The notes under the pieces: model-generated | What the model was told of the DNA's origin: nothing | The model's input: only the letters and a program-made list of their open reading frames with translations | The model's database searches: none | Source: Pisolithus tinctorius | Lineage: Eukaryota > Basidiomycota > Agaricomycetes > Boletales > Pisolithaceae | DNA length: 64,000 nucleotides | Assembly (NCBI GenBank): GCA_024663395.1 | Contig: JANFAH010000029.1 | Location: forward strand, 372,001 to 436,000 | Reading direction: 5' to 3' | Position numbers and translations under genes: made by a program | Shown here: one piece after another, positions 28,703 to 41,756 of the stretch | Position numbering within the stretch: position 1 is the stretch's first letter | Layout: each line of letters starts with the position of its first letter

Positions 28703-31700
28703 ATGATGTCGATCGACTCGCAACCCATCTTCACTACGCCGCCACTGGACGGCTCGCTTTGTATTTCTCAGATCTACGATTTCCATGCCTCCCAGTCCCC
28801 AGACTACCCACTTTTCCGCTACGAAAGCTCCTCTCTTGGTCGACATGAATTGACTTGGAGTAATGTGACTTTGGGCATTCACGGCGCTGCTAAAATGGCA
28901 CTGGAAACTCTGAAACTTTGCTCGGACAATACTTCCACTGGCACAGCAGTAGGGATACTTGCAGTTACAGGTAATGACCTCCGTTTCGTCTTCCGGGACT
29001 GCTTAGTGAACAGCTTACGACGACGCAGACTCAATCACCTATTTAACTCATCTGTTTGGAGTCATGCGCGCCGGTTTCACACCATTTCCTATTTCTCCGC
29101 GGAACTCGCCAACGGCTACCTCACATCTCCTTACCCAGACCGGAACGAAGTTTCTGTATGTCAGCCGTGATCGGGCAACACGTGACATCATTTCATCGGT
29201 TCTCGAAATGCATACGGACAACTTGAAGATCCTCGAGATGCCGACTTTCGATGACCTTTACGATCCGGTTGATCACTTACCACTTAATCAGGACATGCTC
29301 CCACCCATGATTACCCCTGACATGTTGTCTCCATGTTTGATCTTGCACTCGTCTGGTTCGTCCTGTACTTCCTTTCTGCCGCATTTGATAACATTCAGTG
29401 GTCACAGGAACGACCGCATTCCCTAAACCGATCACATACAATCATCGAGATCTCCTTCAGTTTGCTCGCTTGCGATGTACGTATGAAGCTTTAGGATGTG
29501 TCCCAGGATCATCTAAATTACACTTTACAGCAACTGGTGAAATGGGCGTCCCAGGTCAAGTGCATGCAATGCATGCTATACCCATGTTTCGTCAGTCGAG
29601 TAAAACATATCTTTCACGAGGTCTACTAAAATCAGATGCGATGGGAATGACCAGCATGAGTCGAGCAGTATGTGATAGAAGCACAGCCTGCTGTCCACCC
29701 CGCTAACGCATTCTAATAGGCGGTGGCGGCTATGGTTATCGCTGTGTTTGAACCTCGCGATCCACCAATGACACCTTCTCCTGATGAGTTATTAAAAGGG
29801 GTCAGTAGGGAGGAATGCACGATCCTTCCGTGTGTCCCGAGCTTTCTTGAGGTAAAGTTCCTTGGGTAAAATAATTACCCAATCTGACTCTTGATATCTT
29901 ACCAGTTGGGCATCCGACTCTCATGCCGTCGAGATCTTGAAGTCGCTGAAAGCTGTGGTACGTAGGTTTGTAAGATGTTGAATAACTCGTAATCATCCAT
30001 CTTATGCAGATTTTCGCCGGCGGTCCACTCAGTCACATTGTCGGCGATTATCTCACAAGTCAGGGTGTACATCTGTACACCGTCTATGGGGGGTACGCAA
30101 TCTTACTTTGAGCCGGAATATGGTGTCAGGGGCTGAGCATCATTAGGACGGAATTTGGGACAGTTTCTATGATGTTACCCAGTGCGTTTGACTCGTCTCG
30201 GCGCAAACGTCCTATTTATTGCCGTTGTGAAGAGGAACCACTGGGAGACAAGTGGGAATATTTTTATCTTTCCCCGTCGATTCACGTTAAACTCCTCCAT
30301 GGGAGATACCTGATGTCTTTGAGCTGATTGTTGCGGTAATGAAAATAACAGCATTTTTCAGAACGCTAAGGCTCACCTGTAATAGGAAACATGCGAATAC
30401 ATGCCAATTCTCGCTTCTTGCCAAATTGACGGCAAGAAGGCTTATGAAACCAGGGACCTCTTGATTCGGCACCCCAGGGATCCTGATCTATGGAAAGTCT
30501 ATGGCCGTTGTGACGACCAAATTATGCTATCTACCGAAAAGGTATGTTCACGGGATACTTAGCACGTGGTACGAACTCAGATATTATTTAAAGACGAACC
30601 CGGGTCCAATAGGCAAGTAACTCGCCCAACTGATTCTTGAAAGACTGATAGGTTACCTTAGAGTATATTTTTTGCAAAGATCCTAGGATATTATCTGCGG
30701 TAATGTTCGGGCGGGGCCGCCTCTTTAACGGAATCATCTTAGAGTTAGCGCGACCATATCGTTTTGATAGTTCCAACAAAGAGCTTCTTGCTGCCTTCCG
30801 TACCTCCATATCGTAAGGGCGGAGTACCATCGACATGATTTGTTGGTATACTGAGCATCTGCAGAGCACTCGTGGAAGAAGCAAACGCCTTCGCCCCTGC
30901 ACATTCTAGAATTTATGAAGAGTAGTACATCTGGACATGGCGTCCACGAGCTCACATTTTGCAGATGATCTTGGTTGCGAATTCTACCAAGACGTTCGAC
31001 TATACGCTCAAGGGAACCCCCCGCCGACATTCGATTCTCGCCGCTCACCAGGCTGAGATCGATACTGCATACGTGAATTTGAATCGGCGTCGGCATATAC
31101 TATCGCGGGCCCGTGTGAGTGGGATCTAGATAGTGTCGTCAATTGGACCCAAGACCTCCTGCAATGTGTTCTTCGCTGTCCGGTCCCATGCGATACCGAT
31201 GTCTTCTGGCTAGGCTGTGATAGGTACGTTAAATCTTCAGAAATGCCTATCGATATAACTAATGTATTCCAATGTAGTCTCAAGGCTTGCGGATCAGAAG
31301 CATGCTTGCTTCCGTACTCCAAAATGTCCGTGGCGCGGACCATGTCGTCCAATTACCACAGGACTTCGTCTATCGTCACCCTGCCGCACAAGCCATGGCA
31401 AAGGTTCTTGTTTCACGAACAACTGACTACCCTTCCGTATCTCTAAGCAAAACGGCTGAAATGACTGACTTGGTTCGACAAATGACCAAGGGGCAAGGGG
31501 CAGGTGTGCCGTTCAAGCTACCTCTCAAAGCAGCGAGGTTGTCTTGCTTACGGGGACAACTGGATCACTTGGTTCGCACATTCTTTACTACCTCCACCAA
31601 TGCAAAGATGTCAGACGTATCTACGCCTTGAATCGTGGCGATCCGGATGATCTGGACAGCTTGCGTTGCAGACAAGAGAATGCGCTAAAGATTCGGGGGA

Positions 31701-32855
31701 TAACTCCTGAGATACTTCGAGATGGAAAGGTGGTTCTAATTCCCTCAGACCTTGCGTCAGATAATTTTGGCCTGAAGCCGAGCCTTTCAGGAGGTAAGAG
31801 AACTTGTCACTTTAATTGACGAGCTTTCTTGATAGAAGCCTCTGGCGCTCTGCAGCTCCAGAACTCTGTTGATCTTATCATTCACACTGGTAGGCGTTGT
31901 CGGGTGCATACTGGTCCGAGTGGCTGATCACGTTCTTGTGGTCCTGTAGCGTGGCCAGTGAACTTCAACTACACCCTTGCGTCGTATGTGCGTTCTCTTG
32001 AAGGACTACAAAATATGGTTAACTTCGCTCGATACACTACCTCTGAGTGGAGCCCCCGTTTCATATTCACGTCTAGCGTGAGCGTCTTAAAAAGTATATT
32101 CTACTTTGTCTGTGCATGCCGTTCGACTCACCTCTTACCTTTGCAGATTGGTCAGGAGGCTCACCTGTCCCCGAGATTGCCCTGCCCAATCCCGAGGTAG
32201 CCGTTGGTCTGGGTTACGCGGAGTCTAAATGGACAGCAGAACAAATTCTGGCGGAAGCCGCTGATCACGGACTCTCGGTCTCCATATTCCGAATAGGCCA
32301 ACTATCCGGTAGCCCGAATGGATATTGGAACCGCAACGAGTGGTTCCCAAGTGTTGTTCAAGCTGCAAATGTCCTCGGGTGTTTACCAGGAATAGACACA
32401 GTAAGTAAACTGTTCCTCGTTAAGCGAGTTTATTCAAGGTGAACAATCATCTCCCAGCAACTGTTCCACTGGCTTCCGGTTGACTCGGCTGCCGCTGTGA
32501 TTGTTGAGATGAGGTCCAACCTTCATCGTTACGTTCACCTTGCCAATCCCCGACCAGTTCCTTCCACCTTGGTTCTCCAGGAAGTGGCGGCTTTACTTCA
32601 ATTCCCATCGTCGACTTCAAGGATTGGTTCAGCCGTCTGAACACTGTCCCGAAGGATACAGCTACAGATGCGCGAGGCCGCCTAGACCGCGTTTCGACCC
32701 TTCTCAACGGCATCATGGAAGATATTGCAGGTCGGCCTATCGAAATGGATCTCAAAAACGGACTGCGATGCTCTGAAACGCTTCGGAATTCCCCTCAGAT
32801 TAGTAGACAGGACGTCTCGTGGTGGCTTAGATCTTGGGGAGCTTATAAGGGGTGA
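28703..32855 (+). pseudogene. Fungal adenylate-forming reductase (adenylation, carrier and reductase domains), probably frameshifted
   Basis: The domain order fits fungal carboxylate reductases of the A-T-R type, which activate an acid with ATP, load it on phosphopantetheine and reduce it with NADPH. The adenylation domain runs from the ATG at 28703: GVMRAGFTPFPISPRNSP near 29060, the AMP-binding signature HSSG-TTAFPKP across the intron near 29357-29408, and VYGGTEFGTVS across the intron near 30090-30150. The carrier site GCDSLKA (about 31210-31285) has the serine for phosphopantetheine. The reductase domain has LTGTTGSLGSH (about 31548) and the catalytic LGYAESKW (about 32212), and ends WWLRSWGAYKG. 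Frame changes not explained by introns occur near 29908, 30300, 31290 and 31525, so the gene is damaged or carries sequencing indels. A copy of its promoter and first codons lies at 43160-43500. Confidence 0.7.
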
Positions 32856-33588
32856 TCACGAGATATATATAGTGCAATATTCGGACCCGCGTACAGACGA
32901 AGACTGTTGTAAAGGGAAGTAGACAATATGTAGAGATCATATAACCATTCACGACAGCGCAGTCCTGATGATATGAAGCACGCAACGAGATCCTCTTGTT
33001 CCTAAGGAGTCTCTTGTCGGCAAATGTTCAACCAAATCCATCACACGTTCCAGAATCCACAGGCGTGCTGGTAAAGTATCCGCCTGACGGCATCCAGGGA
33101 TGCGCCGGCTTACGATACATTTCGCCCTTAATACATGCGGCCACCTTGATAGAGACCAAATAACCAACAACAGCTTCGAGCCTAAGCAGTGAAATAGAAT
33201 GATTGTCGAAATGTTGACACCCGATCTTTTTGTTCCCCGCCCACCGCCATCTGGCCATCAACGCGGCATGATTAGCATGATCATCGGGCCTGTGCAATTG
33301 TGGGTAAGGCCCGTGTGGCCCATCGATAGGTGGGAACAGGTATTAGTAGTAATGATGGCTACTATAGCTATTTACGAGAAGAGAACCGAGCTTGCCGATA
33401 TGCAAGGTACGCACTGGTTCACATTGCAGTATGGCTATAGCCAGCCATAGCCACTAAGCCCGATGGACTGACATGATGTTCAATAGCGTAACGTGAGATA
33501 TGAAAGATGGTGCGAGAGTCTGAGCCTCTACATAACTTGAAGGTTCAGTGTTTTACCTACTGTTACACTGAACTCAGCGCTGAGGGCC
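32856..33588. other. Intergenic, nothing recognised
   Basis: The gap between the adenylate-forming reductase and the GMC gene. Short ORFs only. It would hold the terminator of the former and the promoter of the latter. Confidence 0.4.
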
Positions 33589-36030
33589 ATGCTCAGGGTG
33601 CATATCTTGTCTTCGCTCGTCTTCTGTTTTCCCCTCGTCATTGCACAATGTCTAGCACCTCTTTCGTCGGCAGATGAATTTCTTGCAAAGACGTATGACT
33701 ACCTCGTCATCGGTCAGTTCACATAAACTCCCTGAAGTCATTACCGGTGATTCACTCACGTTGGAACAGGAGGAGGAACAGCTGGATTGACCGTCGCAAC
33801 TCGTCTTGCAGAAGACACTAGCTTCAATGTGGGAGTGATTGAAGCTGGTTACTTGCATATCCCCGATTCCAATATCTCTGTTCCATGTATGCTTCTGCCT
33901 ATTGTTAAGATATAAGCCTCACGTTTGTGTAGTCTTCGAAAATAATGCGGTATTTCATCCAGAGTATGATTGGATGTTGTCCACAGTCCCCCAGATCAGC
34001 ACAGGAAATCGCTCGATAGAGACACCCCGAGGAAAGCTGTTAGGAGGCTCGAGCACGTCTTGGTGTCTACCCTCTCCATTTTGTGAACTGACCATGGAAC
34101 CAGGTGCGATCAATGGTATGGCGTGGACTCGTGCATCGATTCCTGAATATGCTACATGGGACTCTCTTAACGACTATTCTGGTGGTTGGGACTGGAATAG
34201 TCTCCTTCCGTACTTCCTAAAGAGTCAGATGAGAGAGGCTAACCCCGAGCCCGGGCTTTCGGGCTTCTCTACCTCCTACGATCAAAATGGCTTTTATGGT
34301 CCTATTGCAGTAAGCTCTGACTACTGATATTCCTGATTTAGCTAAAATGGACCTCTATAATACAGACTTCCCTTAATGCGGAGTACAGTGGCATTATTCC
34401 ACCTTATATCGATGCGTTGGAGCAACTCGGCGTCTCGATAAACCATAACCCCTTGGATGGCAACACTTCAGGAATTTGGAATGCCCTCGTAGCTGTTGAT
34501 CGAAACAGTGGGTCGCGTTCCGACTCGGCGACCGGTTACTATTGTCCTTCCGCCAAGCGTCCCAATCTCCATGTTTTGTCCGGCGCTACTGTCACTAGAG
34601 TTCTCTTCGACAACAGTACCAGCAATCTAACAGCTACAGGGGTAGCCTTCGTATCCGGCGGTAGCCAATATGTTGTGAATGCAACAAGGGAATTGTTTTA
34701 AGTACCGGCGTGTTAAAGACGCCTCAATTGCTGGAGCTCTCCGGTGCGTTGATCCTTGTACACGAATGGTGTAGTAGCTGACAAATGATAATAGGGGTCG
34801 GAAACGCGACTCTCCTCAAGAACTTAGGCATAAATCCTCTTATTGATCTACCAGGCGTTGGTGAAAATCTTCAGGAGCACATCTTCATCACCCAGTACGA
34901 ACTGTCGGATACCTTCCGAGGCATCACTTTTGGTTCGTGACATTTATCGCCTTCGCGGTTCACTGCACTGAATACAACGTATCCTAGATGACTTTGGGAA
35001 TGCTACCTTCGCTAGTATACAGGAAGCAATATAGTGAGTGAAAGCTTACTATCGTCTAGACCTTGCCTCGTTGATCCGATCCAACCAGCAACAAGACTCG
35101 TCAAGGCTGGCTGGCAGCAACGAATTGCGCTTTCCTCTTCCTTCCATTGGACGGGTTCCTTAATGAAACAGAGGCATCTTCTCTTCTGGATACGTTCGAC
35201 CAATCGGTACAATTACTGGAGAGTACTGGCTCAGCTTCACCCCTTGTCAAAGCACAGTTGGGGATCCAGCGCTCATGGCTCACCAACGGGACTGTACCTC
35301 AGATGGAGATCATTCAAATCGGGAGGGCTAGTTGAAACGGTCCCAGGAAATCATTACATGTCTCTACTGAGCGGGGTTATGGTACGTTGAAGTCCAGATA
35401 AATATTTACTGGTTAACAACAGTCGTAGCATCCTGTCAGTCGTGGCTCCGTCGTAAGCATGTGCATTCCAAGTCAAGTATTGTATTGTTTGATCCATAGC
35501 TATTTAGCACATCAACACAACAAATGCTCTGGCACCCCCAGTCATTGTATCCAATTTTCTCACTGCTGATTTTGGTGTGCCCATTCCATGTCGTACGCTA
35601 TGAACACATATTGAAGTCCACCTAGACGTCCAGCTCCTTCTGGACCTCTTCACCTTTAACAACAAGATTGTGGCCACGGAGCCTTTGTCTTCATATATTA
35701 CAGCCCAGATTCTGCCCCCTCCCAACTTAACAGATGCTGATCTTGTTGCCTATATTCGCGAGACCTTTGTTATTGGGGACCACATAATGGGCACCGCTAC
35801 CATGGCCAGCCGGTCACTCGGAGGTGTCGTAGACCCTCATTGAAGGTTTACGGTACTTCGAATCTTCGCGTGGTCGATGTCAGTGTCTTTCCCTCCCAAA
35901 TTGCCTCACATTTGCAAGCAACGGTTTATGCGATCGCAGAAAAGGTCAGTCGCGAACCTGAGCACTGCTTTCTAATAATATATTAACTTCAGTCTAGGCC
36001 GCGGACCTAGTCAAAGCTGCTGTTCAGTAG
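33589..36030 (+). pseudogene. GMC oxidoreductase (aryl-alcohol/glucose oxidase-like), probably frameshifted
   Basis: The ATG at 33589 starts with a hydrophobic signal peptide (LSSLVFCFPLVIAQ), so the product should be secreted. The FAD-binding motif DYLVIGGGTAGLTVATRLAE spans an intron at about 33711-33768. The GMC signatures follow: PRGKLLGGSS, NGMAWTRAS (about 34112) and GVLKTPQLLELSGVGN (about 34710-34805). The C-terminal half has DHIMGTATMASRSLGGVVD, carrying the conserved His, then VVDVSVFPSQIASHLQATVYAIAEKAADLVK before TAG at 36030. GMC enzymes oxidise alcohols with FAD and O2. A missing A near 34691 and a missing base near 35836 break the frame, and the segment 34990-35600 is poorly resolved. 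It is damaged or mis-sequenced. Confidence 0.65.
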
Positions 36031-36632
36031 TTTAGCACGACATTGAAAGTCTTTCTGATGATGGGTGGAGCGTTTGGAGGGGATCACGCCGCAGGCAACG
36101 AGTCTAGGTACATACTAACACATCTTGTTCTCCTCATTTCCGTTCCGAGTGTACCCTAGCGAGAACACACATCTTACACGTTGTCTAGTACCTGTACCGC
36201 CCAGTAGTGTTGTCGTCATAACTCGACACTGACGTGAGCACTCTTCCGTACCCACCTACATCCTACCCACTTTACCTAGTCACTCGTTTGTTGCATTTGC
36301 TAATATCGAGTCGTCATACCCCGACACCGAGTCACCCGTTTATCTTTAGCCCAGTTTATCATACTCCCTCATATGAAGTTGAACACAGAAGACATGGTTA
36401 GCTACACACAAGCCTGAATGTGTACTAGGTTGCAAATCTTCTATTTATCCCTCAACGTGACTTGGATCAGCCAGTACCATCATTACACGAACAGCTGCAA
36501 TACCTGTTCGCACCTTGAAAATCTTGTGAAACCTCTACAAAATTTACAGAGTCGGTTGTAATTTTACAAGAGCATGGAACTTTAAGCATGTCATATACAC
36601 TTTGAAATGTATGATGAACCTCCTCCAACACT
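36031..36632. other. Intergenic between convergent GMC and P450 genes, nothing recognised
   Basis: The 3' flanks of two convergent genes. AT-rich short palindromic stretches only, no ORF of note. Confidence 0.4.
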
Positions 36633-38767
36633 TCAGGAAAACTGGACCACCCTCTCCTTAATCACGGAGATGGCCGCCTTCGACGAAGGTGATATATTCA
36701 CCTCAAAGTGTTCCGGGAAACTGAGTAATTGTTTGTCACGTTCAGTTTGGCTTGTGTGTTCTAGCGGGGGTGGGGACCACTCACCTAACGAGCCCCGGAC
36801 TATATGAAGGGGGTAAAGGAATCTCTTTTCCGTTTGCATCCAATTTCTTCGAGATATTGACGGCGAACACGATATTGGATAGGAGTAAGAAGAGTATGTT
36901 GTCACCTAAATATTTGCCTGGGCAGACCCTGTGAGGTGTGGGCTCAGTTCTGATGTGACCTTAAATCCGAGCTCTGCCTCTGTACCTGCGCCCAAAGCCG
37001 AAGACATATGAGTAAGGATCTATTGAAGTCTCTTTGACGCAGCCTGCCAGATGACGCTCTGGAGCAAACTCTTCAGGTGATATACCGCTCTTGTCGTCTT
37101 TAGAAATTGCCCTGGAAATGGATGAGGAGCCTCATTCGGAATCGAGGCGAACTAGAGCCATACCATACGTTAGGAAGGACAATCGTGTCTTCAGGAATAT
37201 AATATCCTGAATAGACGGTGAATATACCGGGTAAAGACTGCAAAAGTAAACGAAATACCTTTATAGAAGTCTGCAGTTTTCGTTCTCCGCGCTATGCTGA
37301 GAGGAAGCGCAGGTCTCCACCGTGTAGCTTCCTTGACAGCCGCGTTCATGTACGGCATTGAATCTCGATCATGGAGAGTTGGGAGACGATCGTCTCCAAC
37401 GACTCTCAGCACCTCCTCTTTCAACTTTGCTTGAACTTGAGGAAACATGGCCATAGCGAGAATAAAGCTCATTGTGGTCGAATATGACTATCATCGAGCC
37501 TCGTGTTAGAGAGACGTCGGCACATACTCAAGTAACTTACGCTTTCACCTCCGGCTAGGTAGCTTGTTGGATAAATCTTCTAATTATACACCAAGACCAC
37601 TTACCACCATACATTGATCCTGCTGCCCATAGGATAACATGTTCCATCTCGGCTCGTGCGGTAGGGTCACTGGCCTCGCTCTTGTCCAGACAGTCGGAAG
37701 TGAAAGAAGAATGAGCGGTGCCCCGCGCTCTTTCCCGCTTGACGTGCTCATACGGGCGGGTCACCAGTTCAAGAATTTGAGCTCGACCACTCGCGGCTAC
37801 TTTATGGATGTTATTGAATGGAAGCCAAGCAGGCAGGTGCTTTACTAGGCATGCAGAGTTAGCTAAAAACACGTGTGAAAACGAAGGTTGCCTCACGTGG
37901 TGGGATGAGATCGACCAGAAACGTCCCTGGGACCATTGCTTTTCCGATCATTTCCATGGTGCTCTCCGCGTGAGTATATACTGTAGCAAATTTATTCAAG
38001 ATAAGTTAGTTTCAGGGAAGCTCTTACCAGGTCATCTGGCGTGTCTACCGGTAAACCATAGATTACGGACATGATTATACGCCCGGTCGCACTAAAGTTT
38101 GCAGGTCTCTCAGCAGAATATACGGGCCAACGGTAGAAAACTTACAGACGGAGTTGTGGAGCGAAGTCATCGGGTTTGTCCAATAAGCTATCCACGTATT
38201 TTACGACGTTGTCGGCAACCAGGTCATACGTTCTCACAGCCTCAGGACTGAGAGCGAGGTGTGCAACCTTTCTTTGCTTTTTCCAAGATGGGTCACTGTA
38301 TTGAAGCAATGGCATACTCTGGAGGAGGTACGGTTAGCCCATGGAAAGGTGCCATAAAGACAGACGTACGTTATCCAGTTCCATAAGTTCACCGAGCATG
38401 GTGAATGTTGGGCGATCAGAGTAATTTGCTGGTCTCGATTCGAGAAGATCCGATACGGCTTCGAGTGAGTTCAGAACAAGAATTCGGCTGCCGAGTACCT
38501 CCACATAGACAAGTTCGCCTAGAGAGGGTTCGTGAGTCACATACAACGTCTATCTTATACGAGTCTCGCACCATATTGTTCCTTCCACTCCAGAAACTTG
38601 TGCCAAGCGCAGAATCGTGGTATGTCGAGCAGATTTCCTATGAGAGGCTTTCTGCGGGGCCCGGGGGGTAGTGGAAAGCCTTTCGAACGTCGCTGTACAA
38701 AGATTCGTCGTCTCCAAAGCCATACGGTCAGAACGACGATAGCGATGACCACAGAGTCAGCGAACAT
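36633..38767 (-). CDS. Cytochrome P450 (P450-1)
   Basis: Minus-strand gene starting at the ATG 38767: an N-terminal membrane anchor (VVIAIVVLTVWLW), basic residues and the proline-rich hinge FPLPPGPRRKPLIGN. Downstream are the I-helix segment GSMYGAGGESS (exon junction near 37600-37540), the ExxR region (KEATRWRP), the aromatic PxxFxPERH equivalent EEFAPERHL (about 37070) and the heme loop FGFGRRVCPGKYLG (about 36900-37010, split by an intron), with the Cys ligand present. About ten short introns restore one frame; one junction near 37985-38035 is not fully resolved. Membrane-bound microsomal monooxygenase, class II. It shares a 497-base divergent promoter region with P450-2. Substrate unknown; probably a cluster tailoring step. 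Confidence 0.8.
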
Positions 38768-39264
38768 GCAGTAACAACGTTTGCGGGCGGTCTAGAAAGC
38801 GGGTCAATGAGCCGACGACCAGTACGAGTTGTCTGATCTCCTTCACGGATCACGAGCAAGTCATACTTGTACTTATGATCCTCTGCTTCAAGACGACGTC
38901 GACTCGTTACGTACGGTTCGAAAGAGGAATTCAACTGGTTCGACTTTCCGGGGACTTGGTGCCTTCATCAACATGATATCACATCAATTGATATCTCGGA
39001 CAGCATTCAGAAGGAAGCCTCCACTCTCCCACCACTTTCCAAAATGTCTACATAGCACCAGGATCGAACCAGAATAGTACGTGATACAATGTGCTCTTGT
39101 TGGCCAGAATGACCCGTAAGCGACTCGATATCAAGCGCCTGCTAACGCGGTGCCAATGGACTCACAAGATATTATTTTCGCTTGGCAGTGGGCCTTTCAG
39201 CACTCCTCGGCGTCTCGTCATCCTGCTGCACAAATTGTAATCGCAATTCTCTCTTCTGTATAAC
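38768..39264. promoter_or_regulatory. Bidirectional promoter region between two divergent P450 genes
   Basis: The 497 bases separate the ATGs of P450-1 (minus) and P450-2 (plus). Both core promoters must lie here. I found no copy of the TCG-N7-CGA block of the AKR and reductase genes. Confidence 0.5.
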
Positions 39265-41269
39265 ATGGCGTACGAATACACTAATATCACAGCTACTACG
39301 ACCCTGTTTTGTTTGTCCGTCGCAATCCTGACAGCTTATACCTGTCGTCGTAGAAAACCGTTACCACCAGGCAAGTCCATTTACCGTTTCAGGTCTGAGG
39401 GTTTCACCAACCATGGATTAGGACCACCGCGTTCCTTCTTTACCGGGCATCTAAGGGAAATTCCTCGTGCTTACCCATGGAAGACGTACCAGCAGTGGTC
39501 GCAGAAATGGGGTGTGTCTAAATTTATCTTCCATGACCTTAGTGTTGAAAGCCCTGCAGGAAATGTGATCTTTCTCCGTCTTTTCGGCAGGGATATTGTC
39601 GTTTTCAATGGCGCACAGATAGCAGAGGACTTACTCGAAAAGCGTTCCAAGATATACGCCGATCGCCCTACGTGGGCAATGGCAGACCTAATCGGCCGTC
39701 AAGACAATGTGGGGTTCACATACTACAACGAAAAGCTCAGGACGGCAAGGAGGCTGCTGCACTCGGGGTTGGGACTACAAAGTAAAGCCATCTGGGGCAC
39801 TATGTTGGAGGAGCAGACTCTAACGCTGCTAAAGCAACTCACGGAATCGAGCCAGGACTGGGAGCATCTGTTGAAAAGGTAGCACACCTGTTCTGTTTTT
39901 TGTCCGAGTTCCGATCGAGCTTAATATACTGCAGGCACGTAGCTTCCGTATTCGTCCGGTTCACGTATGGGTCAGATGCAACTGAAGAGTATGTACACTG
40001 GCCGAAGAGATCGCCCAGCACACAGGGTTGGCGTTGCAACCAGGATGGGCTGTGGACTCATTTCCCTTCCGTACGTCAATCCCAGTGTCACTTTTAGGAG
40101 AGACATAGTAGACCATCTGAGCTTTGATCTCCAGTGACTATACTTCCTTCATGGCTCCCTGGGATGGGCTTCAAGCGCTGGGCAAAGATGGCTAGAGAAA
40201 AGTTCTACCAATGTACACGGGTACCATATCTGTTAACTCGATTTGCAGTTGTGAGTAGTCGTCACTCTTGGCGAGCGCCCTCATCTGAGGATTCATACTT
40301 CAAAGCTGAACGACACAGCTTCTCCTTCATATGTCGCAGACAACCTGAAGGCGATCTTTGATGGTTCTAATCCGGCCGACGAAAACATTCTCATGGCTTC
40401 TGCGGGCAGTATCTATGGTGGTAAGTACTTCCTGCATGTGTTGTATATTGCTAATTGCTTCGTTCAGCTGGGACTGATACCGTGCGTTTGCAAATTGCGA
40501 GCCTGCGAGCTTACTAACATATATCAGACGGCAGCATTTCTATTTTCCTTCTTCCTGCTGATGACAGTGCACCAGGATGTCCAGAAGAGAGCTCAGGATG
40601 AGATCATGTCCCTTTTGGGCTCATCGCGACTGCCAACGCTCGAAGACCAGCATCGCCTTCCTTACATCGAGGCTCTCATCAGGGAGATTCACAGATATAA
40701 CCCTGTTGTTAATCTCGTTTCTCATAGTCCACTTGTTGATGATGAGTATGAAGGTTACCGCATTCCTCGAAAAGCATGGGTGCTGTGTAATGTTTGGTGA
40801 GTCTAAAGATAATCCCACATTACGTTGCTGAGTCTCGTCAGGTCTATGACGCACGATGCAACCTTATATTCGGACGTCGATATGTTTTATCCTGAGCGCC
40901 ATCTTGACTTCACTGCCACTGATCCGAGACGTTTCACATTCGGTTTTGGAAGAAGGTAGCATTTATACTTGGTGTCCTTTGCCATTCTCAAGCGCAATTG
41001 TGTGATGCAGGGCCTGTCCAGGTGTCCATTTTGCCAATGCTCATACGTTTCTTGTCATTTCTCGTGTCTTGGCTCTTTTTCGGATATTGCCTCCTATCAG
41101 CCCGGATGGCACGGAACAGGTCCCGACAGTGGGTTTCACCAGTTCGTTCGCATCGTGAGTCCAATCAACGACTTGTTCATTGCTATTACTAAGTGGCACA
41201 CATAGTCAACCGCTGCCTTTCACTTGCCGATTGCAGGTCCGCGACCAAGAGCTGAAGGATGTCCTATGA
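39265..41269 (+). CDS. Cytochrome P450 (P450-2), one suspected frameshift
   Basis: The start MAYEYTNITATTTLFCLSVA gives a membrane anchor, then the hinge PLPPG-PPRSFFTGH. Intron 1 (51 bases, about 39376-39426) starts with GC (gcaagt) and ends in tag, a likely GC-AG intron; reading through it would also stay open. Further motifs are the I-helix YGAGTDTTAAFLF across two introns (about 40420-40530), the ExxR region (IREIHRYNP), FYPERHLDF and the heme loop FGFGRRACPGVHFAN, with the Cys split from FGFGRR by an intron (about 40957-41010). It ends QVRDQELKDVL at 41269. One missing T near 40000 (HLAEEIAQ region) shifts the frame, so it is either damaged or an assembly indel. About 10 exons. Closely similar in layout to P450-1, its divergent neighbour. 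Confidence 0.75.
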
Positions 41270-41756
41270 ATGAATGATGAACTTGCGTACTTTGGCAACG
41301 AGCACTTTGGCACAACTACGTAGCATAATCCGATGACACTGCTTCGAACTGCCGTCTTCCATGTTTGAGCATGTCTGAGTCGTATTCATTGCTTGCCGTG
41401 TGAAGTCTGTTAGTGTCAGTGGTAAGATTGTCGTCCCACCCGCTGTATAGTCTGATAACCTTAAACTGATCGGATTCATCGCAGATCTGATGTGCCACGA
41501 TCCATGCGGTGCAAGCGCCGAGCCATCAATGTATGCGTGGCACTAGAACTGATGTGGCTCAACAAGTGCGGGGCAGTTTTTGTGCCAGCCACAGGATAAT
41601 TTAATGTTACATATCGTAACGAGATCTGGCTCTCAGGGCTGCGTGGTGCTAGTCGTCATGTTCCACAGGTCTGCACGGCTATCGCAGCTAAGATATACTA
41701 GTGCACATGGTGGTTGAATCTCTCATATCCCGCTGTATCCTGTCTTCATCGTGACG
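41270..41756. other. Intergenic, nothing recognised
   Basis: Promoter space for the UbiA-type gene. No coding signal. Confidence 0.4.
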
